NCBI RefSeq assembly: GCF_900519355.1 | Contig: NZ_ULHE01000001.1 | Coordinates: 558,001-622,000, forward strand | From: Corynebacterium lactis | Lineage (GTDB): Bacteria; Actinomycetota; Actinomycetes; Mycobacteriales; Mycobacteriaceae | Direction of reading: 5' to 3' | DNA: 64,000 nucleotides | Part shown: in pieces, positions 34,146-43,317 of the stretch | Numbering within the stretch: position 1 is the first letter of the stretch | Layout of the letters: every line of letters begins with the position of its first letter | The notes under the pieces: generated by a model | Database searches by the model: none | The model's input: the letters and a program-made list of their open reading frames with translations, nothing else | What the model was told of the DNA's origin: nothing | Translations under genes and position numbers: made by a program

Positions 34146-35033
34146 ATGGAAAACAGCATCACAATCATCCATCCCGGCATCCTCACCACGGTCCAGGACC
34201 TGGGGCGCGTCGGATACGGCAGCATGGGCGTGAGCAGCTCGGGGTCCTTCGACCTCGAGTCGGCGGCCGCCGCGAACCGCATGGTGGTCAACGACGCGGA
34301 CGCCGCCGTGCTCGAGTGCATGATCGGCGGGCTCGAGTTTCGCATCGAGCAGGGGGCGATCGTCGCCTTCGCGGGGGCGCATGGTCCCGTGACCGTCGAA
34401 CAGGATGGGCACAAAATCACGACCTCGATGAATAGCCGCCTCGTGGTGGGGGCGGGCTCGACCGTGAAGGTCGGTACCTTCGAGGCCGGGCTGCGAGGCT
34501 ATATCGCGATTCGCGGTGGAATCGACGTCGAGCCGGTCCTCGGATCGAGGTCCACGGACACGCTGGGCAAGCTGGGGCCGACCCCGCTGCGCGCGGGCAT
34601 GACTCTTGCCGTGGGAGACCCGGCGTACTCGACGGCGTCGTCGATTGCCATCTACCCGGCACCCGGTTACTCGGGCGAGAGCGTGCGCCTGGATGTGGTG
34701 CCCGGGCCTCGGAATGACTGGTTTACGGAGGGCTCGATTGAGGACTTCTTCACCGAAACGTGGACGCTCACCCAGGAATCCAACAGGGTGGGGCTGCGAC
34801 TGGAAGGAACTAAACCGCTGCGCCGCGCAATTGACCGCGAGCTAGCCAGCGAGGGCATGATTCCGGGAGCGATCCAGGTGCCCTCGTCGGGCCAACCGAT
34901 CATCTTCGGCCCGGACCACCCGGCCACCGGCGGCTACCCCGTCATTGGCGCCCTGACCAGGCAGTCGCTATCGCGCGCCGGGCAGTTGGTTCCGGGCGCA
35001 AAGGTGCGGTTTCGCAGGGTGCGGCTCTATTAG
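34146..35033 (+). CDS. pxpC: 5-oxoprolinase subunit C (KipA-like, biotin-dependent carboxyltransferase-like)
   Basis: This 295-residue third subunit of PxpABC has the family N-terminus IIHPGILTTVQDLGRVGYG, then NRMVVNDADAAVLECMIGGL, and the conserved RGYIAIRGGIDVEPVLGSRS. The C-terminal part contains SNRVGLRLEGTKPL and GAIQVPSSGQPIIFGPDHPA. It completes the Nramp-like/pxpA/pxpB/pxpC operon and is followed by a possible terminator. Confidence 0.92.
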   Translation: MENSITIIHPGILTTVQDLGRVGYGSMGVSSSGSFDLESAAAANRMVVNDADAAVLECMIGGLEFRIEQGAIVAFAGAHGPVTVEQDGHKITTSMNSRLVVGAGSTVKVGTFEAGLRGYIAIRGGIDVEPVLGSRSTDTLGKLGPTPLRAGMTLAVGDPAYSTASSIAIYPAPGYSGESVRLDVVPGPRNDWFTEGSIEDFFTETWTLTQESNRVGLRLEGTKPLRRAIDRELASEGMIPGAIQVPSSGQPIIFGPDHPATGGYPVIGALTRQSLSRAGQLVPGAKVRFRRVRLY

Positions 35034-35062
35034 GCGCAATTGGAAGCAATTAGAAGTGATTT

Positions 35063-35081
35063 GAGGCCGTGCCGGGGCCTC
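35063..35081 (+). terminator. Possible terminator after pxpC
   Basis: GAGGCC (35063-35068) and GGCCTC (35076-35081) form a 6-bp stem with a 7-nt loop, followed by ATTT. The stem is short and the U-tract weak. The position, 30 bp after pxpC and just before the promoter of the MFS gene, suits a terminator. Confidence 0.45.
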
Positions 35082-35128
35082 ATTTGCACTGCGGCACCTC
35101 CGTTTTGGGGTGGCGTATAACTGGAAGA

Positions 35129-36595
35129 ATGAACGTTACCGACCGAACTGAACCGGATCCCCAGCGGTGGCGCGTACTCGCAGTCTTGCTGACGGGTATT
35201 TTCATGGCGCTGATCGCAGTCAGCATTGTCAACGTGGCCCTGCCGAGCATCCAGCACGGGCTCGGCGCCCGCGATGCAGACGTCCAGTGGGTGCTCAGCG
35301 GCTTTGCTCTGTCCTTCGGTGTCGTCCTCGTCGCCGCAGGTCGCGCGGGAGATCTGCTCGGGCGCGGTGGCCTCTATATCCTCGGCATGGCCGTCTACAC
35401 CGCGGGAGCGATTGCGGCGGGGTTCGCCCCCAGCGTGGAGATGCTCAACGTCGCCCGATTCATCATGGGCATCGGCGCGGGCCTGTTCAACCCGCAGGGC
35501 GTGGGCATGATCCAGCAGTACTTCTCCGGTAGGGAACGCGGCATCGCCTTCGGCTACTTCGGCACGGTCGTCGGAATCGCGGTCGCCATCGGGCCACCAC
35601 TCGGCGGCTTCCTCATCCGACTGGGCGGGCCGGACCTTGGCTGGCGCCTGACCATGCTGGTCAACGTGCCCGTCGGCATCCTTGCCATCGTCCTCGGTTT
35701 CATCCTGTTCCCGCGGCCGTACATGCGCAGGCTCCGGGGACCCGACGGCCGTCCCGTCGGTACGCTAAAGACACTCAAGGCGCTGGACCCGGTGGGTGCG
35801 ATCCTGCTCGGCCTGGTGGTGCTCACGCTGATGCTGCCGTTTATGGAGTCCGGCGCGACGCCGTGGATTTGGGCGCTCCTGGCCGTATCGGCCGTGCTGC
35901 TGGCGGTGTGGATTAAGTGGGAAAAGCGCATCAAGGCCACGGATACGGCGCCGATGGTGGACCTCGATATCTTCCGCATCGAGCACTTCCGCAACGGCGC
36001 GCTGATCGCGACGCTGTGGTTCTTCGGCACAACCAGCATCTGGGTGCTGGTGGCGCAGTACTTCCAAAACGCGCTGGGGCACTCGGCGCTGGTGTCGGGC
36101 CTCGTCGGCCTGCCGGCGGCCATCCTTAGCTCCTTTGCCTCCAACTGGGCGGGGCACCGGGTGGACACCTACGGGCGCAAGATTGTCATCGGCGGCATTC
36201 TGATTACGATGGCCGGCCTGCTGCTCACGGTCGGCGTCATCGCGCTGAACGACCTCTACGGGGTCAGCGAATTCTGGACGATCCTGACGCTGTCCTTCGC
36301 CGGCGCCGCCGGCGGCCTGGTGATCTCCCCGAACCAGGCGCTGAGCCTGCGCAACGTCCCGCTGGCCTACGCGGGCACGGCCGGGGCGGTGTTGCAGACC
36401 GGGCAGAGGATCGGCACCTCGGTGGGCCTTGCCGTCATCCTCGCCGTGACCTTCGCGGTCAAGGACGCCTACCAGTGGCAGTGGGGAATCGTGGCCGGGT
36501 ACCTGACCATCGTCGCAATCTTCGTTGTGACTGTCGCCGTCGCGGTCAAGGACGCGCGGCTGGATACCCCGTCGGCCACGCTCAAGAAGCTCTAG
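35129..36595 (+). CDS. DHA2-type MFS exporter (14 helices)
   Basis: This 488-residue drug:H+ antiporter is of the EmrB/QacA type. It opens with RWRVLAVLLTGIFMALIAVSIVN, where the acidic helix-1 residue usual in multidrug members is replaced by ALIAVSIVNVALP. Family blocks are DVQWVLSGFALSFGVVLVAAG, then GRAGDLLGRGGLYILG, then GPPLGGFLI. The start at 35129 has a -10 TATAAC (35116-35121) seven bases upstream, so it is probably leaderless. Being a monocistronic gene without an adjacent regulator, its substrate cannot be inferred. Confidence 0.85.
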   Translation: MNVTDRTEPDPQRWRVLAVLLTGIFMALIAVSIVNVALPSIQHGLGARDADVQWVLSGFALSFGVVLVAAGRAGDLLGRGGLYILGMAVYTAGAIAAGFAPSVEMLNVARFIMGIGAGLFNPQGVGMIQQYFSGRERGIAFGYFGTVVGIAVAIGPPLGGFLIRLGGPDLGWRLTMLVNVPVGILAIVLGFILFPRPYMRRLRGPDGRPVGTLKTLKALDPVGAILLGLVVLTLMLPFMESGATPWIWALLAVSAVLLAVWIKWEKRIKATDTAPMVDLDIFRIEHFRNGALIATLWFFGTTSIWVLVAQYFQNALGHSALVSGLVGLPAAILSSFASNWAGHRVDTYGRKIVIGGILITMAGLLLTVGVIALNDLYGVSEFWTILTLSFAGAAGGLVISPNQALSLRNVPLAYAGTAGAVLQTGQRIGTSVGLAVILAVTFAVKDAYQWQWGIVAGYLTIVAIFVVTVAVAVKDARLDTPSATLKKL

Positions 36596-36673
36596 AAAAG
36601 CTAGCCGACTGCAACGAACAGTAAAGTAAGCGCCGTGAGCTAAGGAAGTGACGACGCGGCCAAGGAGTGGGGA

Positions 36674-38122
36674 GTGAACATGGCAGGGGCATTATTGCGG
36701 GCGGCCAGCAGCGGCCTGAGGGGGCCGGCGGAGGAGTCCGAGCAGGGCGCCCGCCTGCCCGCTCACTGGCTGAAACCCGTCCGCTCCTTCGTGATTTACT
36801 TCCTGCTGGCGCACGTCATCTTCGGAATCATCTGGATCGTTGACGTCGCCGCGCTCCTCGCCAAATTCTTCAGCCTGGGCGAGACCGGGACCGAGGAATT
36901 TTTCCAGTCGGCCGAGACCGAGCAGCAGTTCGCGCAACAACTCAACAGCAGTAGCCACGGCTGGTCCGATCTGCTCATCAGCTACAGCGAGATGCTCGGA
37001 ATCTTCAGCATCATCGCTGCGATTGTCGTCGCCCTGACCGTGTCGGCCTCCTCCAAGATCAAGGATCTGGACAAGGAACTAAACGGTGTTGAGACCGACG
37101 AGGAAGTCGACCGCATCGTCGAAGACCGCTCCGTCGACATCGATATGCTCTACGGCGGGCTGCTGACGGCGACGATGGTGTCCCTGGTCGTGACCGTCCT
37201 CTACGGTTACGGGGTCATTGTCGCAGCCGAGGGAAATTGCACGCCTGAGCAGAACTCCTGCTCCTTCGCGGGCTCCCTGCCGTGGGAACTCTTCGCCCGC
37301 CACTGGATGGACCTGGCCAGCCCAAAGATGCTGATCTTCCCGTTGATGTCCTTCTTCTTCCTGATCCTGGCGCTGTCCGCGAGCGACCAAGGGCGAATCC
37401 GCGGACGCATCCTTCGGCGCATCGATTTGTCGCGCAGGCTGCAAAAGCACGAGCGCACCCTGGCGATGTTCGGAGCACTGCACACCGACGGCGCGGGCTC
37501 GGAATTCGTCCTTCCGACGGTGCCCTGGAGCAGACGCGCCCTGAGCGGGGTGGCGTACCTGGTAGTCACGTGGCTGGGGCTGGTGGTGTTCCTCGCCATA
37601 TTCAACATCGTTCCCCGGCTTGCCGACGGCGAGAGCATCGGCACCATTGCCGGTTCCTGGACAGAATCGCAGTTGCTTCTCGGTGTTTCCCTGCTGTCTG
37701 TGGTCAGCGCGGTGAGCGTCCTCGCGGTCATCCTCGCGGTTGGTCTGACTCGGCTTCGCCTGGTCAATGACGTCTACTACATCATTGTGACGGTTATCGT
37801 GGCCGCGGTTCCCGTCGGCATGCTGGTGGCCGCGATCTCGCGCTATCCGGCGCGGTTGGTCGGAATCATGCTCCTGTATCTTGCCGCGTTGCTCTTTGTC
37901 ACCAACCTGCTGTGGGGGTTTGCGGTCTTTACGGTGCGCAAGGACGTTGACGACGCGGGAGCCGTCTCGGATTCTGAAGGTACCAGCGCGGCGCCGGGGC
38001 TGTCCTTTGCCGTGGCGGACTTCCTCTCGACCTTCCTGCGAGGCATCCTCGTCCACCGCGTGCGTCGCGTGCAGTTGAAACACATGGAATTGAAGTTGGA
38101 GCTCGAAGAGCTCAACAGCTAG
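36674..38122 (+). CDS. Multi-pass membrane protein of unknown function
   Basis: This 482-residue protein is not assigned to a known family. It starts at GTG with AAGGAG six bases upstream. Hydrophobic segments lie near residues 38-62, 105-128, 160-185, 222-242, 285-310, 335-362, 370-395 and 400-425. Between them are a charged loop (KIKDLDKELNGVETDEEVDR, residues about 128-150) and a basic loop (RIRGRILRRIDLSRRLQKHE, near 250). The external loop near 188-205 holds two cysteines (NCTPEQNSCSF). It ends in a cytosolic helical tail (VQLKHMELKLELEEL). Confidence 0.7.
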   Translation: MNMAGALLRAASSGLRGPAEESEQGARLPAHWLKPVRSFVIYFLLAHVIFGIIWIVDVAALLAKFFSLGETGTEEFFQSAETEQQFAQQLNSSSHGWSDLLISYSEMLGIFSIIAAIVVALTVSASSKIKDLDKELNGVETDEEVDRIVEDRSVDIDMLYGGLLTATMVSLVVTVLYGYGVIVAAEGNCTPEQNSCSFAGSLPWELFARHWMDLASPKMLIFPLMSFFFLILALSASDQGRIRGRILRRIDLSRRLQKHERTLAMFGALHTDGAGSEFVLPTVPWSRRALSGVAYLVVTWLGLVVFLAIFNIVPRLADGESIGTIAGSWTESQLLLGVSLLSVVSAVSVLAVILAVGLTRLRLVNDVYYIIVTVIVAAVPVGMLVAAISRYPARLVGIMLLYLAALLFVTNLLWGFAVFTVRKDVDDAGAVSDSEGTSAAPGLSFAVADFLSTFLRGILVHRVRRVQLKHMELKLELEELNS

Positions 38123-38148
38123 CGAGGCGACCGGTAGCATGGGCTCTC

Positions 38149-38661
38149 GTGACTGAGCCTGCAGAGTCTTCTAGGTCTTCTGAGACCTCTACGAGTCCCC
38201 GGATCATCCGCGCGAGTTTCGACGATCTCAGCCCCGTCGACGTGTACGCCATCTCCGCGCTGCGCACCGACGTGTTCTACCTGGAGCAAAACTGCGCCGA
38301 GCCAGAGATGGACTGGCGCGACCTGGAGCCCACCGCGGAGCACTACTTCATCCGCGACGCCCAGGATGGCAACAAGATCGTGGCATACCTGCGCGTTATC
38401 GATACTAAGGACGAGTATGCCGAGCGCTACCCGCTGACCATCGGCCGCGTCGTCGTGGCGGCGGATCGCCGCGGGCAGTCACTGTCGTCGGCGCTGCTGA
38501 GAGAGGCTCTGGAGCAGCACCCGGGCGTTGGGTTCATCCTGCACGCCCAGACCCACGCGAAGGGCGTGTACGCAAAAGCCGGCTTCCACGAGGTCGGGGA
38601 GACCTTCATGGAAGCCGGCATCGAGCACATCACGATGGTGCGGGAGGCGCAAGTGAGCTAG
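38149..38661 (+). CDS. GNAT-family acetyltransferase (ElaA-like)
   Basis: This 170-residue protein has a Ser/Thr-rich N-terminus (residues 1-20) and a GNAT domain of the ElaA type. It contains YAISALRTDVFYLEQNCAEPEMD near 37, then AYLRVIDTKDEYAERYPLTIGRVVV, the acetyl-CoA loop AADRRGQSLSSALLREAL, and AQTHAKGVYAKAGFHEVGE. The GTG start is supported by a TAGCAT -10 at 38135-38140, a leaderless layout. The target amine is unknown. Confidence 0.85.
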   Translation: MTEPAESSRSSETSTSPRIIRASFDDLSPVDVYAISALRTDVFYLEQNCAEPEMDWRDLEPTAEHYFIRDAQDGNKIVAYLRVIDTKDEYAERYPLTIGRVVVAADRRGQSLSSALLREALEQHPGVGFILHAQTHAKGVYAKAGFHEVGETFMEAGIEHITMVREAQVS

Positions 38662-38686
38662 CGGTTGTCGGGGGCCGCAGGCCGTC

Positions 38687-40219
38687 CTAGACGCTCACCT
38701 TCGCCCCGGCCAGTTCGCGGTTCAGCGCGTCGATACTCGCCTTCGCGTCGCCGATAAGCATGTCGGTGTTCTCGTTGAAGAACAGCGGGTTCTGCACGCC
38801 CGAGTAGCCGGAGCCCATCGAGCGCTTGAGCACAATCACGCGTCCCGCCTCCCAGACCTTCAGCACCGGCATTCCGGCGATGGGGGAGCCTGGCTGCTCC
38901 GCGATCGGGTTGACCGTGTCGTTCGCTCCGATGACCAGCACGACGTCGACGTCAGCGAAGTCGTCGTTAACCTCGTCGAGCTCCAGCACGACGTCGTAAG
39001 GCACCTTCGCCTCGGCGAGCAGGACGTTCATGTGGCCAGGCAGGCGCCCGGCGACCGGGTGGATGCCGAAGACCACCTCCTTGCCGTCGGCACGCAGGTT
39101 GCGGACCAGGTCGGCGACCGCGTACTGCGCCTGCGCCACCGCCATGCCGTAGCCGGGCGCGATGAGGATCTTGTCCGCCGCGCGCAGGATGTCCGCCGTG
39201 TCCTCGTGGGTGACCTCGGTGTGGGTGCCCTGGACCTCGCTTGCCGACGAGTCGGCCTCGGCTCCGAAGCCTCCGAGAATCACGTTGGCGAAGGAGCGGT
39301 TCATGGCCTGGCACATGATGTAGGACAGGTACGCGCCGGAGGAGCCGACCAGGGCACCGGTGATGATCAGCAGAGTGTTGCCCAGCATCAGGCCGGTAAA
39401 CGCTGCGGCCCAGCCGGAGTAGGAGTTCATGATGGACACGACCACGGGCATGTCGCCACCGCCGATGGCGACGACCAGGTGCCAGCCCAGGAAGAGACCG
39501 AGGACGGTCACGGCGATCAGGCAGCCCCAGGCGATGGCGCCGGAGCCGGTGCCGGAACTGGTGCCGGCCGCGATGAACACCGCGAGTCCTGCGAGGGTGG
39601 CCAGCAGAATCGCGACGTTGAGTGCGTTGCGGCCCGGAAGCAGCAGCGGCGCTCCCTTAATTTTCTCGGAGAGCTTCAGGCCCGCGATGATCGATCCGGT
39701 GAAGGTGACGGCACCGATGAAGATGCCGACGTAGACCTCACCGAGGTGGAACGCCTGCGCATCCGGGGCGACCTCCTCGGCAAAAATGTAGGAGTTGAAA
39801 CCGATGAAGATGGCGCCGAGGCCGACCAGGCCATTGAACAGCGCGATCAGCTCGGGCATGCCGGTCATGGCGACCTTGCGGGCGCGGGCAATGCCGACCA
39901 CGCCGCCGATGCCGATGGCGACGGCAATGAGGATCAGAGTGACGATCGGGTTCAGGTGCGACTCCGGCTTCGTGGTTGCGGTGACCACGGCCTGGAAGAT
40001 CGCCACGACGACGGCCACGGCCATGCCCGCGATGCCGAGCGTGTTGCCGCGGCGCGCGGTCTCCGGCTTGGACAGGCCGGACAGCGCCATGAGGAATAGG
40101 ACGGCGGCGACGATGTAGCCGACGTTGGACAGTCGGTAGGTCCAGTCGAGCAGGTCCGAAGACTCGGCGGCTGCCACAGCTTCGGCCGCGAAGGTGAGGG
40201 TCTGGTTAGTGGAGTGCAT
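38687..40219 (-). CDS. pntB: NAD(P) transhydrogenase subunit beta
   Basis: This 510-residue subunit of the proton-translocating Re/Si-specific transhydrogenase makes NADPH from NADH using proton motive force. About eight or nine membrane helices lie in residues 25-310. The NADP(H)-binding domain III is at about 340-510, with [42 protein letters not shown], and [20 protein letters not shown] then [20 protein letters not shown]. It follows pntA by 6 bp. Confidence 0.93.
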   Translation of the reverse strand: MHSTNQTLTFAAEAVAAAESSDLLDWTYRLSNVGYIVAAVLFLMALSGLSKPETARRGNTLGIAGMAVAVVVAIFQAVVTATTKPESHLNPIVTLILIAVAIGIGGVVGIARARKVAMTGMPELIALFNGLVGLGAIFIGFNSYIFAEEVAPDAQAFHLGEVYVGIFIGAVTFTGSIIAGLKLSEKIKGAPLLLPGRNALNVAILLATLAGLAVFIAAGTSSGTGSGAIAWGCLIAVTVLGLFLGWHLVVAIGGGDMPVVVSIMNSYSGWAAAFTGLMLGNTLLIITGALVGSSGAYLSYIMCQAMNRSFANVILGGFGAEADSSASEVQGTHTEVTHEDTADILRAADKILIAPGYGMAVAQAQYAVADLVRNLRADGKEVVFGIHPVAGRLPGHMNVLLAEAKVPYDVVLELDEVNDDFADVDVVLVIGANDTVNPIAEQPGSPIAGMPVLKVWEAGRVIVLKRSMGSGYSGVQNPLFFNENTDMLIGDAKASIDALNRELAGAKVSV

Positions 40220-40225
40220 GGGAGT

Positions 40226-41814
40226 TTAGGCCTCCTCTTTCACGAACATGCCGAGCATGCGGTCGGTAACGGCGAAGCCACCGAAGATGTTGATGGAGCT
40301 GACGACGACGGCGGCGAATGCCAGCGCCGAGACGAGCAGGTTGGCGCTGCCCACCTGCAGGATCGCGCCGACCAGGACGATGCCGGAGATGGCGTTTGTC
40401 TCGCTCATCAGCGGGGTGTGCAGGCGCGGAGTCACGGCAGAGATGACGTAGAAGCCGAGCACGATCGCCAGGGTGAGGACCATGAAGTTGGCGCTCACGC
40501 TGTGCGGTGCGGCCAGCATGACGGCGACGGTCAGGAGTGCCGTCAGGCCGAGGGCAACCTTGCCACCGATGCCGCTGGAGCCCATGAAGGAGACCTTCTC
40601 GGGCTCGTGCTCGTGTAGCGCCGCCTGGTGCGCCTGCTGCTCCTGCAACGGGGCTGCGGGCGTCACCGCGACCTTGATGGGCGGCGGCGGCCAGAGGATG
40701 TCGGCGGTGGTGGCACCGCCAGCGCTGACAGTGGCCTTCGTCACGGTGATGCCACGGACAATCTCGTCGTCCAGGTCCAGGACAGGCTGGCCGTTCTTCT
40801 CGGGCGTCAGCAGCTTGAACAGGTTGACGATGTTCTGCCCGTACAACGAGGAGGCCTGCGCAGGCAGGCGCCCCGCAAGATCCGTGTAGCCGATGATGGT
40901 CACGCCGCCATCGGTGACGATGGTCTTGCCCGGCACCGTCAGCTCGCAGTTTCCGCCACCGGCCGCCGCCATGTCGACGATGACGCTGCCCGGCTTCATG
41001 CCGGCGACGTCGTCGCAGTCAGCAGCAGCGGGGAGCGGCGGCCGGGGATATTTGCGGTGGTGATGACGATGTCAGCCTGAGCGGACTGCTCCGAGTAGAG
41101 CCGGGCCGCGGCGGCAGCCTGATCGTTGGTCATTTCCTTGGCGTATCCGTCCTCGGACTTCTCGGTCGCGGCCGGAATCGGAATGAACTCGGCACCCATC
41201 GACTCGACCTGCTCGCCGGCTTCGGGGCGCAGGTCAGTCGCCTTGACAATCGCGCCCATGGAGTTGGCGGTACCGATCGCGGCGAGTCCGCCGACGCCCG
41301 CGCCGATGACGTAGACGACGGCCGGAGGGAGCTTGCCTGCCGCGGTGACCTGGCCGGTGAAGAGGCGCCCGAAGGCCGCAGCCGCCTCGACGACCGCGCG
41401 GTAGCCCGAGATGTTTGCCATGGAGGACAGCACGTCCATGGACTGGGCGCGGGAAATGCGAGGCACGGTGTCCATCGCCAGCGCCGTCACGTTGCGGCTG
41501 GCCAGTTCCTGGACCAGGTCCTCGTTGCGTCCGGGGGCCAGGCGCGATACCAAGGTGGCGCCGTCGCGAAGCTTCTCGCGGAACTGCTTCGGGGGAGTGT
41601 CGAGCGTGACCACGATGTCGCTCGCCCACACGTCCTCATCGACGATGGTGGCGCCTGCTGCCGCGTAGTCGGAGTCTGCGAACTTTGCGGCCAGCCCGGC
41701 GTCGTGCTGAACTGCGACGTCGTAACCGAGCTTGATGAGTTTGCCGACGGTCTCGGGCGTTGCCGCCACGATTGTCTGTTGGGGATCGGGTTCTAGGGGG
41801 ATGCCGATTCTCAC
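40226..41814 (-). pseudogene. pntA: NAD(P) transhydrogenase subunit alpha, one frameshift
   Basis: With one base restored near 41015 the gene encodes a 529-residue fused alpha subunit. Domain I (NAD-binding) opens with RIGIPLEPDPQQTIVAATPE. It contains VLSSMANISGYRAVVEAAAAFGR, VYVIGAGVGGLAAIGTANSM and RRSPLLLTADDVAGMKPGSVIVD across the repair site. It continues with MAAAGGGNCELTVPG. Three or four membrane helices form the C-terminal domain IIa. The sum, 1589 plus 1 bases, is divisible by three. The GTG start is 25 bp from an upstream inverted repeat. As written, the gene splits into two open frames (41814-40996 and 40999-40226). Confidence 0.88.
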
Positions 41815-41838
41815 TGGATTTCTCTTTTGCTTGAGTGA

Positions 41839-41893
41839 CGGGAAAGGTCGGTAATTTCGGTGTCCATCAAGTTATGCGGGCAGACCTTTCCCG
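41839..41893. repeat. Inverted repeat upstream of pntA
   Basis: CGGGAAAGGTC (41839-41849) and GACCTTTCCCG (41883-41893) are perfect 11-bp complements separated by 33 nt. They lie 25-79 bp before the pntA start on its - strand. They may act as a paired operator or as a leader hairpin. The rest of the 300-bp gap to 42114 is AT-richer and holds the promoter of the hydrolase, with nothing else recognisable. Confidence 0.6.
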
Positions 41894-42100
41894 GGCTCCG
41901 CTTTTAAGAAATTGATGATGAAAATATTTGGATAACGGTGGTGTCGTTGCCTTTTGATCCACTGCGAAACTCGCTAAGGGGGTGGATAACGGGGGTGATT
42001 GAGTGAAAAATGACACAAAGTCGCGCATGTGCCCGCCGAGAGATGTTCGAAGTGGGGGTGGGTGGGGTTGTCAGCTCTTATTTTTTCATTGGCATCGTTT

Positions 42101-42106
42101 TAGAAT
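42101..42106 (+). promoter_or_regulatory. -10 element (TAGAAT) of the secreted hydrolase gene
   Basis: TAGAAT ends seven bases before the ATG at 42114. No ribosome-binding site is seen, so the message is probably leaderless. Confidence 0.55.
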
Positions 42107-42113
42107 CCCTTGC

Positions 42114-43295
42114 ATGGGTATCAAAAAGCCGAAAAATGTAACTATTCCCTCGCCGGAGTGGAAAAGTATCGTCCGGGCAGGGCTTGGAGCAACCGTTGCT
42201 GCGGGCGTGATTGTTGCCGGGCAGGTCTCCGGTCAGGGATTGGCCGCGGCAGTGCCCTTGGATGCGGGGCTTCCGCAGGGGGCAGACCGGGTCGCACAGC
42301 AAAACTTGGGTGAGTCCCCGGTCGTGCAGGGCATCGGCAATGGCATCAGCTACGTCATGTCCGGTGGTGACCCGGTAAAAACCTCTCCCTACGAGCCCGC
42401 ACCTGGCGCTATTCGTAAGGAGTTCGGCGCGGTGGGCCCGCACCAGGTAGCAGCGACCCGCGAGGCACTGACCTGCGATGGCATCGTGTATACCGTCTAC
42501 AACCAGATCCTGCGGGATATGCACGGAACGCACGGTACGACGGACTGTTACGACGTCTTCCCGGAGACGCTGACGGGCAACCCCGTCGGGGCGCAGATGA
42601 TTTACCCTGCGGATATCCAGTCGATGGAGTCCGCGCCCCTCATTGTCCTGAGCCCGGGAATCGGCACCGAGCCCGGTATGTATGACCGGCAGGCCCGCCT
42701 GTACGCGAGCCACGGCTATGTCGTCGCGATGGGGTACAACTTCACCAACTGGTTTGGGCCTCAGATGGCACTGGCTGCCTCCGTCGCGGCGGAGCAGTCC
42801 CGTGATCAGTCCTCGCCGCTGTACAACAAGATTGACCCTTCCCGGACCCTACTGGTCGGGCATTCGGCGGGTGGCGGCTCGGCAATCTTCCTGAACAACT
42901 CTATGGACCGTCACTTCCAGGCCGCTGGTATCAACTTCGTGACCAGAGGTGTTGTGGCGCTAAACCCCGGCCCATCGGACTTGGGGCTGTTCTCGACCCC
43001 GACTGAAATCCCTACGCTCGTCGCAGTCGCCGAGCACGAGGAAATCGTCCCGAAGGGCATGGACCGGCGCGGCTACGAGCAGGCGACAGGTCCTGCATGG
43101 TTCGCCGTGGTCACGGGCTCCTATCACGGGACGTTCCTTGATCTCGCGGATAAGAACGCCTACGGCTCCCTCGTGCTCTCCTTCGGTGAGTACCTGCTGG
43201 AGCGCACCCCGCGGGCGACCGCGGTCTACGAGGGGGCCAATTACTCGCTCGCTGCGGACTCGGAGCTGAGCGGAGTGACGCGCAAAGGCCTGTAG
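42114..43295 (+). CDS. Secreted alpha/beta hydrolase (lipase/chlorophyllase-like)
   Basis: This 393-residue protein has a signal-like N-terminus. Basic residues are followed by a hydrophobic run (RAGLGATVAAGVIVAGQVSG, residues about 18-37), with probable cleavage near LAAAVP. The hydrolase fold shows the nucleophile elbow LLVGHSAGGGSAIF near 250. The catalytic acid is probably in LVAVAEHEEIVPKGM, and the histidine in VVTGSYHGTFLDLAD. Two cysteines (LTCDG and TDCYD) may form a disulfide. It is likely an exported esterase or lipase, with unknown natural substrate. Confidence 0.75.
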   Translation: MGIKKPKNVTIPSPEWKSIVRAGLGATVAAGVIVAGQVSGQGLAAAVPLDAGLPQGADRVAQQNLGESPVVQGIGNGISYVMSGGDPVKTSPYEPAPGAIRKEFGAVGPHQVAATREALTCDGIVYTVYNQILRDMHGTHGTTDCYDVFPETLTGNPVGAQMIYPADIQSMESAPLIVLSPGIGTEPGMYDRQARLYASHGYVVAMGYNFTNWFGPQMALAASVAAEQSRDQSSPLYNKIDPSRTLLVGHSAGGGSAIFLNNSMDRHFQAAGINFVTRGVVALNPGPSDLGLFSTPTEIPTLVAVAEHEEIVPKGMDRRGYEQATGPAWFAVVTGSYHGTFLDLADKNAYGSLVLSFGEYLLERTPRATAVYEGANYSLAADSELSGVTRKGL

Positions 43296-43296
43296 G

Positions 43297-43313
43297 GCGG
43301 GCGGTTAGCCCGC
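43297..43313. terminator. GC-rich hairpin between convergent genes
   Basis: GCGGGC (43297-43302) and GCCCGC (43308-43313) form a hairpin with a 5-nt loop. It begins two bases after the hydrolase stop codon and lies just before the convergent TctA gene's end. No U-tract follows on either strand, so termination is only suggested by position. Confidence 0.35.
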
Positions 43314-43317
43314 GATC

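Noticed and set aside
40226..41814. Two separate transhydrogenase alpha genes (alpha1 and alpha2), as in some bacteria
   Set aside because: The break falls inside the conserved block of domain I and is repaired by one base, so it is one fused gene with a frameshift.
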